From NCBI RefSeq assembly GCF_003601985.1, contig NZ_QZXA01000001.1, positions 737,058 to 801,057 on the forward strand: a stretch of 64,000 nucleotides of DNA, read 5' to 3'. Of this stretch, positions 17,024-25,351 are shown piece by piece. Numbering within the stretch: the first letter of the stretch is position 1; every line of letters begins with the position of its first letter. The notes beneath the pieces were generated by a model, which was not told the origin of the DNA, ran no database searches, and saw only the letters and a program-made list of their open reading frames with translations. This stretch comes from Mesorhizobium jarvisii (GTDB taxonomy: Bacteria > Pseudomonadota > Alphaproteobacteria > Rhizobiales > Rhizobiaceae). The translations under genes were made by a program, and so were the position numbers.

Positions 17024-17809
17024 ATGAAGGATTTCGACGGCAAGGTGGCATTGGTAACGGGGACGACCGGCATCGCGCTCGCTACCGCAAGGCGGCTGGC
17101 GCAGGGCGGTGCGGCGATCATCGCCTGCGGCATCGATCGGGCCGCCAATACCGCCATGCAGGAAAGCCTTGCCAAGGCCAGAGCGGACGCGCTGGTGCAA
17201 ACAGTCGACGTGTCCGTTTCCGACCAGGTGCGTGACGCGGTCGCGGCCGGCGTCAAACGATTCGGCGGCATCGACGTCATCGTCAATTCCGCCGCGGTCC
17301 ATCCGTACGGAACCGCGACGACGACCGATTGGGAAACCTGGAACCGGGCGATGACGGTCAATGTCGGCTCGATCTACCTGACCGCACATTTCGGCATTCC
17401 GGAAATGATCAAGCGCGGCGGCGGCGCCATCGTCAACGTCGCTTCGGTGCAGGGCTTCGCCTGCCAGCAGAATGTCGCCGCCTATGCCACGACCAAGGGC
17501 GCCATCCATACGCTGACACGCTCACTGGCGCTCGACTACGCGGCAGCAGGCATAAGGGTGAATTCGGTCAGCCCGGGCTCGATCCGCACGCCCATCCTGG
17601 AGAAGGCCGCGCGTGGCGACCACGGCAGCGACGCCGATGTCGAGGAAGCCTACAAGCGCTTCGGCGCGGCTCATCCGCTTGGCCGCATCGGCGAGCCGGA
17701 GGAAGTGGCGGAGTTGATCGCTTTCCTGTGCTCGTCCAAGGCCGGCTTCTGCACCGGCGCCGACTACAAGATCGACGGCGGCCTGACCGCCGGCATCGGA
17801 GTGAAGTAG
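17024..17809 (+). CDS. SDR-family oxidoreductase linked to uxuA
   Basis: 261 residues, AAGGAGC ribosome binding site. Classical SDR features are present: the NSAA loop, the catalytic Ser in NVASVQG and YATTK (Tyr-x-x-x-Lys), and the C-terminal GADYKIDGG. The nucleotide-binding motif is unusual: TGTTGIA in place of TGxxxGIG, one residue shorter and ending in Ala. Position opposite uxuA suggests a hexuronate-pathway reductase, such as a fructuronate/mannonate oxidoreductase substitute, but substrate cannot be read from the sequence. Confidence 0.85.
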   Translation: MKDFDGKVALVTGTTGIALATARRLAQGGAAIIACGIDRAANTAMQESLAKARADALVQTVDVSVSDQVRDAVAAGVKRFGGIDVIVNSAAVHPYGTATTTDWETWNRAMTVNVGSIYLTAHFGIPEMIKRGGGAIVNVASVQGFACQQNVAAYATTKGAIHTLTRSLALDYAAAGIRVNSVSPGSIRTPILEKAARGDHGSDADVEEAYKRFGAAHPLGRIGEPEEVAELIAFLCSSKAGFCTGADYKIDGGLTAGIGVK

Positions 17810-17851
17810 AGCCTCGGCAATCGGCCTGGCCTTTCATCGCCGGAGTGATGT

Positions 17852-18466
17852 TCAGGGGATTTGTGACCGCAGCGTCCGCAGGGTGATCGAGTAGCGATGC
17901 TCGGCAAGCGGCGGAATGCTGTGCTCCCACTCCGTGCGCGAAGGTCCCGTCATGAGATAGGCCGATCTTGGCTCTACAATGATGGTCCGGCGCTCCCATC
18001 CGTCACCGCTCTTTCGCCGCAGCCGGAAACTGCAGGGCGCCAGCAACGAAACACCGGCGACATCCTCGAAATGCGGCTTGTCGCGATGCCAGCCAATACC
18101 GGCGCCGGGCCGGTATTCATTGATCAGCACCTGCGCGAAAGCATCGGCAGGCCGGCGCGCAAGGGCCGCGACCTTGTCGCGCACAGGCAGCAGGAAGTCG
18201 GGGATCGGCAGCGCCTCGACCACTTCGCGCCGGTCATAATCGTAGCGCAGGCCAAACCCGACGACACGCCGGTTTGCCAGATGGCCGTGGAAATCGAACG
18301 CCTGGAACGGCAGTCCCTCGAGATGCCCGGCAAGCTCCGCCTCTTCCTGCGGCGTGATCAATCCGGGCTGGTAGGCAAAACCTTCGGGCAGATCCTGCGC
18401 GGCACCAAAGAGATCATGCTGGAATGCCGGAGTGCGACCGGTGGCTTTCGATTTGAGTGACGACAT
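17852..18466 (-). CDS. alkB: AlkB-like alpha-ketoglutarate-dependent dioxygenase
   Basis: 204 residues from the ATG at 18466; in-frame sequence upstream could add 25 residues. AlkB enzymes repair alkylated bases by oxidative demethylation. The Fe(II) site HxD is in IGWHRDKP, the distal His in WEHSIPP, and the 2-oxoglutarate-binding arginines in YSITLRTLR. NEYRPG before the HxD is also typical. The gene is alone on the minus strand; no Ada-type regulator is adjacent. Confidence 0.9.
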   Translation of the reverse strand: MSSLKSKATGRTPAFQHDLFGAAQDLPEGFAYQPGLITPQEEAELAGHLEGLPFQAFDFHGHLANRRVVGFGLRYDYDRREVVEALPIPDFLLPVRDKVAALARRPADAFAQVLINEYRPGAGIGWHRDKPHFEDVAGVSLLAPCSFRLRRKSGDGWERRTIIVEPRSAYLMTGPSRTEWEHSIPPLAEHRYSITLRTLRSQIP

Positions 18467-18600
18467 CCCGCCTAGATGGTGAGGGCCGTGCCGCAGAGCA
18501 ATATCGAGGCTCCCCGTGCGCGGCAGATAGTGCAATGGCAAAGGCAGGGAACCGGACCATTTCTGGCGGATTTATCTGGCTGAGCAGTCAGGTTGCCAAC

Positions 18601-18801
18601 ATGCCGTCGACCGCGATCCGGAGCACACAATACGATCCCGCGACCAGAATCCTCTCCGTCTGGTTCGTGCCGAGCGGCCATCGCTACGACTATGCGGACG
18701 TTGCCCCGGCAACCTATGCCGCTTTCAGGAAGGCTGCCTCGAAAGGCCGCTTCTTCAATGAATTCATCAGGGATCACTACAGCTACCGCCGCGTGGCATG
18801 A
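18601..18801 (+). CDS. KTSC domain protein
   Basis: A 66-residue protein starting MPSTAIRSTQYDP, with RILSVWFVPSGHRYDYADV and a closing ASKGRFFNEFIRDHYSYRR. This matches the short KTSC domain, named for a Lys-Thr-Ser-Cys type motif in relatives; here GRFFNEFIRDHY occupies that place. I used the ATG at 18601 because the domain begins there, although an upstream in-frame ATG would add 48 unrelated residues. Members are sometimes found near nucleic-acid enzymes; function unknown. Confidence 0.75.
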   Translation: MPSTAIRSTQYDPATRILSVWFVPSGHRYDYADVAPATYAAFRKAASKGRFFNEFIRDHYSYRRVA

Positions 18802-18880
18802 CGCTGGCGGCAAGATCGTCTTTTGCGCAAACCTTTTCGTCCGACGCGCGTTGTTCTTCCTCGAAGCCGAGGAGACAGAC

Positions 18881-19846
18881 ATGCAGAGCAAGACAGCCAG
18901 CGAAGCCGCCAAGCAGCGTCGCATCCAGCGTGGCATCGATGCCAGGGACAAATCGAAAGGCAACGGCAAGGGCCAGCACGCCATGCAGGCCGGCGCCCGA
19001 AAATATCCGGAGCCACCCTTTCCCGAGCAACATCATCCCAAGCCGGGGGATGAATGGGCGATCGACCCGGCGCCGCTCTACGATGCGCCCTTCTATCTCG
19101 GATCGAAAAAACTCGAAGACAAAGTCGCTCTCATCACCGGCGGCGATTCCGGCATCGGCCGTTCGGTGGCGGTTCTGTTCGCCCGCGAGGGCGCTGACAT
19201 TGCGATTGTCTATCTGGCCGAGGACAGGGATGCCAAGGCGACAAAATCCGCCGTCGAAGCGGAAGGACGGCGCTGTATCCTGGTGAAGGCAGACGTCAGC
19301 GAACGCGACCAATGCCGCAACGCGGTGGCGCAAACGGTCAAGGCATTCGGGCGCATCGACGTGCTGGTCAACAATGCGGCATTCCAGATTCATTCAAGCG
19401 AGTTCGCCGAACTGACCGAAGAGCATTTCGACACGACGCTGAAGACCAACCTCTACGGCTATTTCCATATGGCACAGGAAGCCGTGCCGCATATGAAGCC
19501 GGGCTCGGCCATCATCAACACCGGTTCGGTCACCGGCATAGACGGGTCGAAGGCGCTGGTCGACTACTCCATGACCAAGGGAGGCATCCATGCCTTCACC
19601 CGCGCCCTCTCCGGCAATCTTCTCGGCAAGGGCATCCGGGTGAACGCGGTTGCACCGGGTCCGGTATGGACCCCGCTCAACCCTTCGGACAAGGAAGCCG
19701 ATGACGTTTCGAAGTTCGGCGCGGATACACCGATGAAGCGGCCGGCGCAGCCGGAAGAACTCGCACCGGCCTATGTGTTTCTCGCCTCGCCGCATTGCTC
19801 GAGCTACATCACCGGCGAGATATTGCCCGTGGTCGGCGGCTACTGA
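18881..19846 (+). CDS. SDR-family oxidoreductase, YghA/general-stress type
   Basis: 321 residues, GAGGAGA ribosome binding site. A 75-residue basic extension rich in Lys, Gly and Pro precedes the SDR core, as in YghA-like and Gram-positive general stress SDRs. The core has TGGDSGIGR, NNAA, the Ser in NTGSVTG, YSMTK and the closing GEILPVVGG. The substrate is unknown, although relatives reduce small aldehydes or ketones. It is followed after ten bases by the HAD-ATPase fusion, and the two are likely co-transcribed. Confidence 0.88.
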   Translation: MQSKTASEAAKQRRIQRGIDARDKSKGNGKGQHAMQAGARKYPEPPFPEQHHPKPGDEWAIDPAPLYDAPFYLGSKKLEDKVALITGGDSGIGRSVAVLFAREGADIAIVYLAEDRDAKATKSAVEAEGRRCILVKADVSERDQCRNAVAQTVKAFGRIDVLVNNAAFQIHSSEFAELTEEHFDTTLKTNLYGYFHMAQEAVPHMKPGSAIINTGSVTGIDGSKALVDYSMTKGGIHAFTRALSGNLLGKGIRVNAVAPGPVWTPLNPSDKEADDVSKFGADTPMKRPAQPEELAPAYVFLASPHCSSYITGEILPVVGGY

Positions 19847-19856
19847 GGTCCGTGCA

Positions 19857-21569
19857 ATGTATTTCATCGCATTGGCGACGGACTACGACGGCACGCTGGC
19901 GCATGACGGGATCGTCTCGAAGAAGACTCTTGCCGCGCTGGAGCGGTTCAAGAAAAGCGGCCGCAAGCTCATTCTTGTGACCGGGCGCGAGCTGCCTGAC
20001 CTCAAGCGCGTCTTTCCCGAGATCGGCCTGTTCGACAAGGTCGTCGCCGAGAACGGAGCGCTGATCTACACGCCGGCCAGTGAGGAAGAGCGGGTCATCT
20101 CACCATCGCCGGAAGCCGAATTCGTCTCCAGACTGAAGAAGCAGGGCGTCAAGCCGCTGTCGGTCGGCCGGTCGATCGTCGCGACCTGGGAGCCGCATCA
20201 GGCCACGGTGCTCGAAACCATCAAGAAGATGGGGCTCGAACTCGAAATCATCTTTAACAAGGGCGCGGTGATGATCCTGCCGAGCGGCATCAACAAGGCC
20301 ACCGGGCTGGCCGCGGCGCTGCAGGATCTCCGGCTGTCGCCACACAATGTGGTCGGTGTCGGCGACGCCGAGAACGACCATGCCTTCTTGAAGGCCTGCG
20401 GCTGCAGCGTCGCCGTCGACAATGCGATTCCCGCGGTCAAGACCACAGCGGATATGGTCACGCGTGGCGCACGCGGGAAAGGCGTGGAGGAGCTCATCGA
20501 CAGGCTAATCAAACGCGATCACGACATCCTGCCAAGGCGGCATGACGGCATCGTGCTGGGCTCCGCCGGCGGCGACGATATCTATCTGTCGCCAACCGAC
20601 ACGGTCCTCATCGCCGGCAGCTCCGGCATTGGCAAGTCCACCCTGGCCACCGCGCTGACGGAACGCTTCGTCGAGAGCGGGTTTCAATTCTGCATCTTCG
20701 ATCCCGAAGGCGATTATGACGGCCTCGAAGGCGCCGTGCGTCTGGGCGACGGCTCAAGCGCGCCGACCAAGGCGCAAGTGCTGGACCTCATCGAGAAAGC
20801 CGACAGCAATGTCGTCATCAATGGATTGGCGCTGCGCGTCAATGAACGCCCAGATTTCTTTGCTGACCTGCTGCCTGGCCTCGGCAGTTTTCGACGTCGA
20901 ACGGCCAGGCCACACTGGCTCGTCATCGACGAAGCGCACCATCTTCTGCCCAAACGACGCGATGACACGCGCACGATCCTGTCCCTGGAATTGCCGGGCA
21001 CGGTGCTGATCACAGTGCATCCCAAAGCGATCTCGACCGACGCGTTGCGCCTGGTGACCGCCATCATCGCCCTTGGCCCCAAGGCGAAGGATGTCGTCAA
21101 GGCCTACTGCAGCGAGACCGGCATCGACCCGCCCAAGGACATGGCCCCGCCCAAGGGCGAGCGCGTGCTGTTCTGGCGACCGCAGAAACGCAAGAAGATC
21201 GCCGTGGTCAAGGTCATCGAGCCGCGTCAATCCCTTAAGCGGCACAGCCGCAAATATGCCGAGGGGCAACTCGACGAGGCGGGCAGTTTCTATTTCCACG
21301 GCCCGGACGATGCGATGAACCTCAGGGCCCATAATCTGATGATTTTCGCTCAGATCGCCGAGGGCATCGACGACAGGACCTGGGAGTTCCACCTGCGTGC
21401 CGGCGACTATTCCAAATGGTTCCGCAACCAGATCAGAGACAAGGATCTGGCGCGCGAAACCGCCGAGGCGGAGAACGATAAAAAGCTCTCCGCCGAGGAG
21501 AGCCGCAAGCATGTGCTGGAAGCAGTGCGCCGCCGCTACACGGCTCCCGCCACGGCACCGGAAGACTAG
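19857..21569 (+). CDS. HAD-family phosphatase fused to HerA/DUF87-like ATPase
   Basis: 570 residues. Residues 1-225 are a Cof/HAD-IIB hydrolase: DYDGTLAHDG (nucleophile and acid Asp), LVTGRE, NKATGL, and GVGDAENDHAFL. After a short linker comes a P-loop ATPase with Walker A GSSGIGKST at about 254-262 and Walker B HWLVIDEAHHLL at about 354-366, in the style of HerA/FtsK or DUF87 domains. The C-terminal third holds a segment with VFLA-like basic helices and no named domain. The start at 19857 comes 10 bases after the upstream SDR stop. Coupling a phosphatase to a translocase-type ATPase in one chain is unusual; the role is unknown. Confidence 0.85.
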   Translation: MYFIALATDYDGTLAHDGIVSKKTLAALERFKKSGRKLILVTGRELPDLKRVFPEIGLFDKVVAENGALIYTPASEEERVISPSPEAEFVSRLKKQGVKPLSVGRSIVATWEPHQATVLETIKKMGLELEIIFNKGAVMILPSGINKATGLAAALQDLRLSPHNVVGVGDAENDHAFLKACGCSVAVDNAIPAVKTTADMVTRGARGKGVEELIDRLIKRDHDILPRRHDGIVLGSAGGDDIYLSPTDTVLIAGSSGIGKSTLATALTERFVESGFQFCIFDPEGDYDGLEGAVRLGDGSSAPTKAQVLDLIEKADSNVVINGLALRVNERPDFFADLLPGLGSFRRRTARPHWLVIDEAHHLLPKRRDDTRTILSLELPGTVLITVHPKAISTDALRLVTAIIALGPKAKDVVKAYCSETGIDPPKDMAPPKGERVLFWRPQKRKKIAVVKVIEPRQSLKRHSRKYAEGQLDEAGSFYFHGPDDAMNLRAHNLMIFAQIAEGIDDRTWEFHLRAGDYSKWFRNQIRDKDLARETAEAENDKKLSAEESRKHVLEAVRRRYTAPATAPED

Positions 21570-21670
21570 CGCGCAACGTGTCGCTCCGCCTGTCCATGAG
21601 CCTTTCAGGCATCGGTTGGAACTCACCCGGCGGCTTCACGTTCAGACCCTGTTCAACAGGAGATACGGCC

Positions 21671-21988
21671 ATGCCACGAGGCGACAAATCGAAATACACC
21701 GACAAGCAGGAACGCAAAGCCGACCACATTGCGGAAGGCTATGAGAAGCGCGGCGTCTCCGAGAAGGAGGCCGAACGCCGCGCCTGGGCGACCGTCAACA
21801 AGGATGATGGCGGCGGCAAGAAAGAAGGCGGCTCCGGGCGCGGCAAGCACACCGGCCACCCGGCGGCACACAAGGGCGGCAAAAGCGGCGGCAAGGCGTC
21901 AGCCGCGCGCCCAGCTGCAAGTCGGTCGGAATCGGCGAGGAAGGCCGCGGCAACGCGCAAGCGGAATGCCGAGCACCATGCCCATTGA
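21671..21988 (+). CDS. Small basic protein of the 'plasmid stabilization' type
   Basis: 105 residues starting MPRGDKSKYTDKQERKADHI, with GYEKRGVSEKEAERRAWATVNK and then a low-complexity Lys/Gly/Ala/Arg tail. I recall very similar rhizobial proteins annotated as plasmid stabilization proteins, without firm evidence for that role. The N-terminal 45 residues look like a helical domain; the basic tail could bind DNA. An AACAGGAGA ribosome binding site precedes the ATG. Confidence 0.75.
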   Translation: MPRGDKSKYTDKQERKADHIAEGYEKRGVSEKEAERRAWATVNKDDGGGKKEGGSGRGKHTGHPAAHKGGKSGGKASAARPAASRSESARKAAATRKRNAEHHAH

Positions 21989-22044
21989 CGTCGACAAACA
22001 CCCTTTGGTCTGTCCTGAAAGACCAACATGATGAGGGCACAGGC

Positions 22045-22488
22045 ATGAAATCGCGGCTCGTCAGCGAGGCCGGTGGACAGCGAACATTTGTCGTGGTGCT
22101 CGACCCCGGCGAAGAAGCATTCGCCGCGCTGACCGCCTTCGCGATCGACCAAGGAGTCGACAGTGCTTCCCTGACAGCGATCGGCGCCTTTGAAAGAGCG
22201 ATCGTGGGCTGGTTCGACCCCAATGCGAAGACTTAACGCAAAATCCCGATCGACGAACAATGCGAAGTTCCGTGCGCCATCGGCGATGTGGCGCTGGGCG
22301 ATGACGGCAAGCCCAGCCTCCACGTTCATACGGTGTTGGGATTGAGCGAGGGCACGACCCGGCGTGGACACCTGCTTCAGGCCATGGTGCGACCGACGCT
22401 GGAAGTGACCCTGGTGGAGGCGCCCGGCCATCTGCGCCGTAGCAGGCGTCCGGAATTGGGCGTTGCGTTGATCGATCTGGACGGTTGA
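22045..22488 (+). pseudogene. PPC/DUF296 DNA-binding-like gene with in-frame stop
   Basis: The frame from 22045 encodes MKSRLVSEAGGQRTFVVVLDPGEE and FERAIVGWFDPNAKT, then a TAA at 22234-22236, then RKIPIDEQCEVPCAIGDVALGDDGKPSLHVH and LIDLDG in the same frame. Together the two halves make a full-length DUF296/PPC-domain protein of about 147 residues. The stop replaces the Tyr normally found before Arg-Lys in this motif. No frameshift is involved. It is either a recent nonsense mutation or a sequencing error. Confidence 0.8.
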
Positions 22489-22523
22489 TTTCGAGCCCGA
22501 CTGCGGAGTTCAGCCTGCCCCTG

Positions 22524-23888
22524 TCATGCCTTCTTGTCCAACTCCGTCGGTGCCTTGTCCGGCGGCGGCTCCCAGCCAAAGACACTGCGGCCGCCAAGCA
22601 GGTGCGACTGGTCGAATTCGCCGGCAACGATTTCCTTCAGGCTGGGGCCGGTGACATATCGTTCGACCTGCCGCGACTGATCGTCGAGCCGCTTCAACGC
22701 GCCGATTTCCTCCTCGCGGCCAAGCCTGGCTTTCTGCACAGCCGACTTCAGCACGCCGATCGTCTCATCATAGACCTTGAGCGGAACGGGGAACGGGTGC
22801 CTGTCCTTGCCGCCATGGGCGATTGAAAACCGGCCCGGATCCGAAAACCGGCACGGCGCGCCATGCACCACTTCGGCGACCAGCGCCAGCGCGCGCACCG
22901 TGCGCGCGCCCACGCCAGGAACCAGAAGAAGTTCGGAGAAATCCGCCGGGCCGCGTTCGGCGGCGGCGGCCATGTTTCCATGCAGGCGGCGCATGACGAT
23001 GTCGCTTTCGCGCACATCATGGTGAGCCGGCATGATCAGATGCGGCAGCATCGGCTGTTCGGGAGCCGCCGCTGTGCCGGCATCCAGGGCAGCGAATTCG
23101 CGCAGGATGCGGTCCGGGCCGAGATCCTGGAGCAGGTCCAGCTGTCCCTGGCGCGAGGCCTCGGCACGATGGTCGGTCAGGTTGACGATCTCGCCCTGGT
23201 TGGCGCCCTCGATGGCGGCGTGCGGCTGATCGACGAAACTCTTCAAACCTTCGGACAGCCAATGGTAGCGGCGCGCCACCTTGCTGTCGCCGTTCATGCC
23301 TTGCTGCACCACCACCCAGTCGCCGTCATCGGTGACGATGAAGCCGTGCAGATAGAGGTCGAACCCATCCTGGACGGCGGCACTGTCCACCTTGGCGACA
23401 AGCCGGCTGACGCTTGCCAGGCGGGTTCCGTCGAAGCCGATGCGCTCGCCGATGGCGGCCAACTCATGCGGGGTTTTGCGCGAGTGGGCGCCACGGCCGC
23501 CGCAGACATGAATGCCGAGTTCGCCCGACAGCGGCGTCAGACCGCGTTTCAAGGCGCCGACGACGCTGGTCGTGATGCCGGACGAGTGCCAGTCCATGCC
23601 CATGACGGCACCGAAGGACTGGAACCAGAAGGGATGCGCCAGACGCCGCAGCAGCTCGTTGCGGCCATAATGATGGATGATCGCCTCGCACATCACGGCG
23701 CCAAGGCGCGTCATGCGGTCGCCGAGCCATTTCGGCACGCGTCCGCCGTGAAGTGGAAGATCAGCACTGCCCGATCGTTGCGCCAATTCCGTTGCCTGTT
23801 CCGATCTCTGTCTTGTCTCGACAGATAGGTATCCGAGCCCGCGCGAAGAAGCACCTGATGCTTCTGCCTCCTCGACGCCTGGTGACAT
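22524..23888 (-). CDS. DUF763 domain-containing protein
   Basis: 454 residues. The family start appears as GSADLPLHGGRVPKWLGDRM, followed by GMDWHSSGITTSV, GLKSFVDQPHAAI and HDVRESDIVMRR. A helix-hairpin-helix signature is visible in LLVPGVGARTVRALALVAEV, which suggests DNA binding. The start at 23888 directly follows the stop of the upstream gene (TGAATG), supporting this start and translational coupling. A TTG about 39 codons in, just before the conserved start, is an alternative. Activity unknown; the family is shared with archaea. Confidence 0.85.
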   Translation of the reverse strand: MSPGVEEAEASGASSRGLGYLSVETRQRSEQATELAQRSGSADLPLHGGRVPKWLGDRMTRLGAVMCEAIIHHYGRNELLRRLAHPFWFQSFGAVMGMDWHSSGITTSVVGALKRGLTPLSGELGIHVCGGRGAHSRKTPHELAAIGERIGFDGTRLASVSRLVAKVDSAAVQDGFDLYLHGFIVTDDGDWVVVQQGMNGDSKVARRYHWLSEGLKSFVDQPHAAIEGANQGEIVNLTDHRAEASRQGQLDLLQDLGPDRILREFAALDAGTAAAPEQPMLPHLIMPAHHDVRESDIVMRRLHGNMAAAAERGPADFSELLLVPGVGARTVRALALVAEVVHGAPCRFSDPGRFSIAHGGKDRHPFPVPLKVYDETIGVLKSAVQKARLGREEEIGALKRLDDQSRQVERYVTGPSLKEIVAGEFDQSHLLGGRSVFGWEPPPDKAPTELDKKA

Positions 23889-24542
23889 TCAAGTCCAGTT
23901 TGAAAGAACCGTCTCCATCTCGACCGTCTCGACCTGCTGCGCGAAACGTTGGTGATAGACGGTGAGCAGGGCGTCATGCGTTGCATCGGAAGAACTGCAC
24001 AGCGCGTCCGTGACGAGAACGACACGGTAGCCGAAATCGATGGCGCCGAGCACTGTGGCCAGTACGCACACGTCGGTTTCACCGCCGGTGATGACCAGCG
24101 TATCGATCTCGTGTTCCATCAGAAAGGCTCGCAGACGGCCTTCAAACCAGGGCGAATAAATATGCTTGTCGATGACCGCCGCCGGCGGACAGCAAGCAGC
24201 CAATGACGGCAACAGCTCGACCATTTCCGGGCCGATATTGTCGATCGCCATCGAAGACCAGCGCTCATAGTAGCGCTTCCATGCCCCGACACCCTGCCCC
24301 GCCCTCTGCGCGGGAAGGAAGCGCGTGAAGACCGTCTGTTCTGCCCGTCTTTCAACGAGCCTCTCAATCTGAGGGAGGACACGCGTGATCCAGGGCGTCG
24401 CCCACGGCGACGGTTCCGCGAACAGCCGCTGCATATCCACGCAGACATGCATGCAGCCGTGACCCAACGGCCCATATGCCAAGCCCGGCACCGACATCAA
24501 AGAATATCCAGCTGGTGGTGTCTTCTCATGGACTTCTCCCAT
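23889..24542 (-). CDS. Isochorismatase-family cysteine hydrolase
   Basis: 217 residues from the ATG at 24542; a TTG at 24602 would add 20 residues. The triad of the family is visible: Asp in CVDMQRLF, Lys in IDKHIYSPW and Cys in GGETDVCVLATVLGAIDFGY. Members hydrolyse amides or vinyl ethers of small metabolites (nicotinamide, ureidoacrylate, isochorismate); the substrate here is not clear. It is immediately followed by the DUF763 gene and both are probably one unit. Confidence 0.82.
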   Translation of the reverse strand: MGEVHEKTPPAGYSLMSVPGLAYGPLGHGCMHVCVDMQRLFAEPSPWATPWITRVLPQIERLVERRAEQTVFTRFLPAQRAGQGVGAWKRYYERWSSMAIDNIGPEMVELLPSLAACCPPAAVIDKHIYSPWFEGRLRAFLMEHEIDTLVITGGETDVCVLATVLGAIDFGYRVVLVTDALCSSSDATHDALLTVYHQRFAQQVETVEMETVLSNWT

Positions 24543-24814
24543 TGCTGCCCAGGACACGGGAACGCCATAAGCCAGGACTCGTTCCTGGTGGACCGGCGGC
24601 AACCAACGCGATTGGTCGACGCGTTCAGCCTGTGGATCGCCGCTCAGCCCGACCTACGATGCATCGCCCAACCAAGGTAGCGATGCATGTCGGCACGTTC
24701 GACGATCCGGCCTCGTGACAGCCCCACTACAATTATGGATCAAGCCAGCGGCTTATCTGGGTTTGCTGCGGAATAGACCTGCCGCACCACGACACTGAAG
24801 AACGACGGTTGAGC

Positions 24815-25351
24815 CTACCTCACCACGCGTTTCTCGAGCTTGCGAGCCAAAGTGCGTCGGTGCAGGCCGAGCCGGCGCGCGGTTTCGGAGATGTTGAAGC
24901 CGGTCTCGACGAGCGTCTCGTGGATACGCTCCCATTCGAGGTTCTTGATCGAGGTGGGACGATTGCTGACGGAAACCGAGACATCGCCCTCGGCCCGGCC
25001 GAAGGCGGCTTCGATATCGTCGGTGTTGGCGGGCTTGGCCAGATAATGACATGCGCCAAGCTTGATCGCCTCGACCGCAGTGGCGATGCTGGCGAAGCCG
25101 GTCAGCACGACGATCCTCATCGACGCATCGCGGGCGCTGAGCAGTTTCACGCATTCCAGCCCCGAGCCCCCGGCGCCAAGCTTGAGATCGACGACGGCGT
25201 AGGAAGGAACCGCCGTTTCGAGGGCGCCGAGCAACTCTTCCCTGCCGTGGCAGACCACGACGTCGTAGTCGCGCTTTTCGAAAGAGCGTTTCAGCGTCTT
25301 CGCGAAGGTGGCGTCGTCCTCGACGATAAACAGGGATCGATCAGGCCTCAT
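24815..25351 (-). CDS. actR: ActR/RegA-type redox response regulator
   Basis: 178 residues from the ATG at 25351, which has GGAG at the right distance; two further ATGs lie up to 12 bases upstream. The receiver domain has VEDD, the phospho-acceptor Asp in VVDLKLG, and the conserved Thr and Lys in VVLTGFAS and LAKPANTDD. The C-terminal Fis-type helix-turn-helix reads NISETARRLGLHRRTLARKL, as in RegA/PrrA/ActR. The family controls respiration and photosynthesis or nitrogen fixation genes in response to redox state. It overlaps the sensor kinase gene. Confidence 0.88.
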   Translation of the reverse strand: MRPDRSLFIVEDDATFAKTLKRSFEKRDYDVVVCHGREELLGALETAVPSYAVVDLKLGAGGSGLECVKLLSARDASMRIVVLTGFASIATAVEAIKLGACHYLAKPANTDDIEAAFGRAEGDVSVSVSNRPTSIKNLEWERIHETLVETGFNISETARRLGLHRRTLARKLEKRVVR

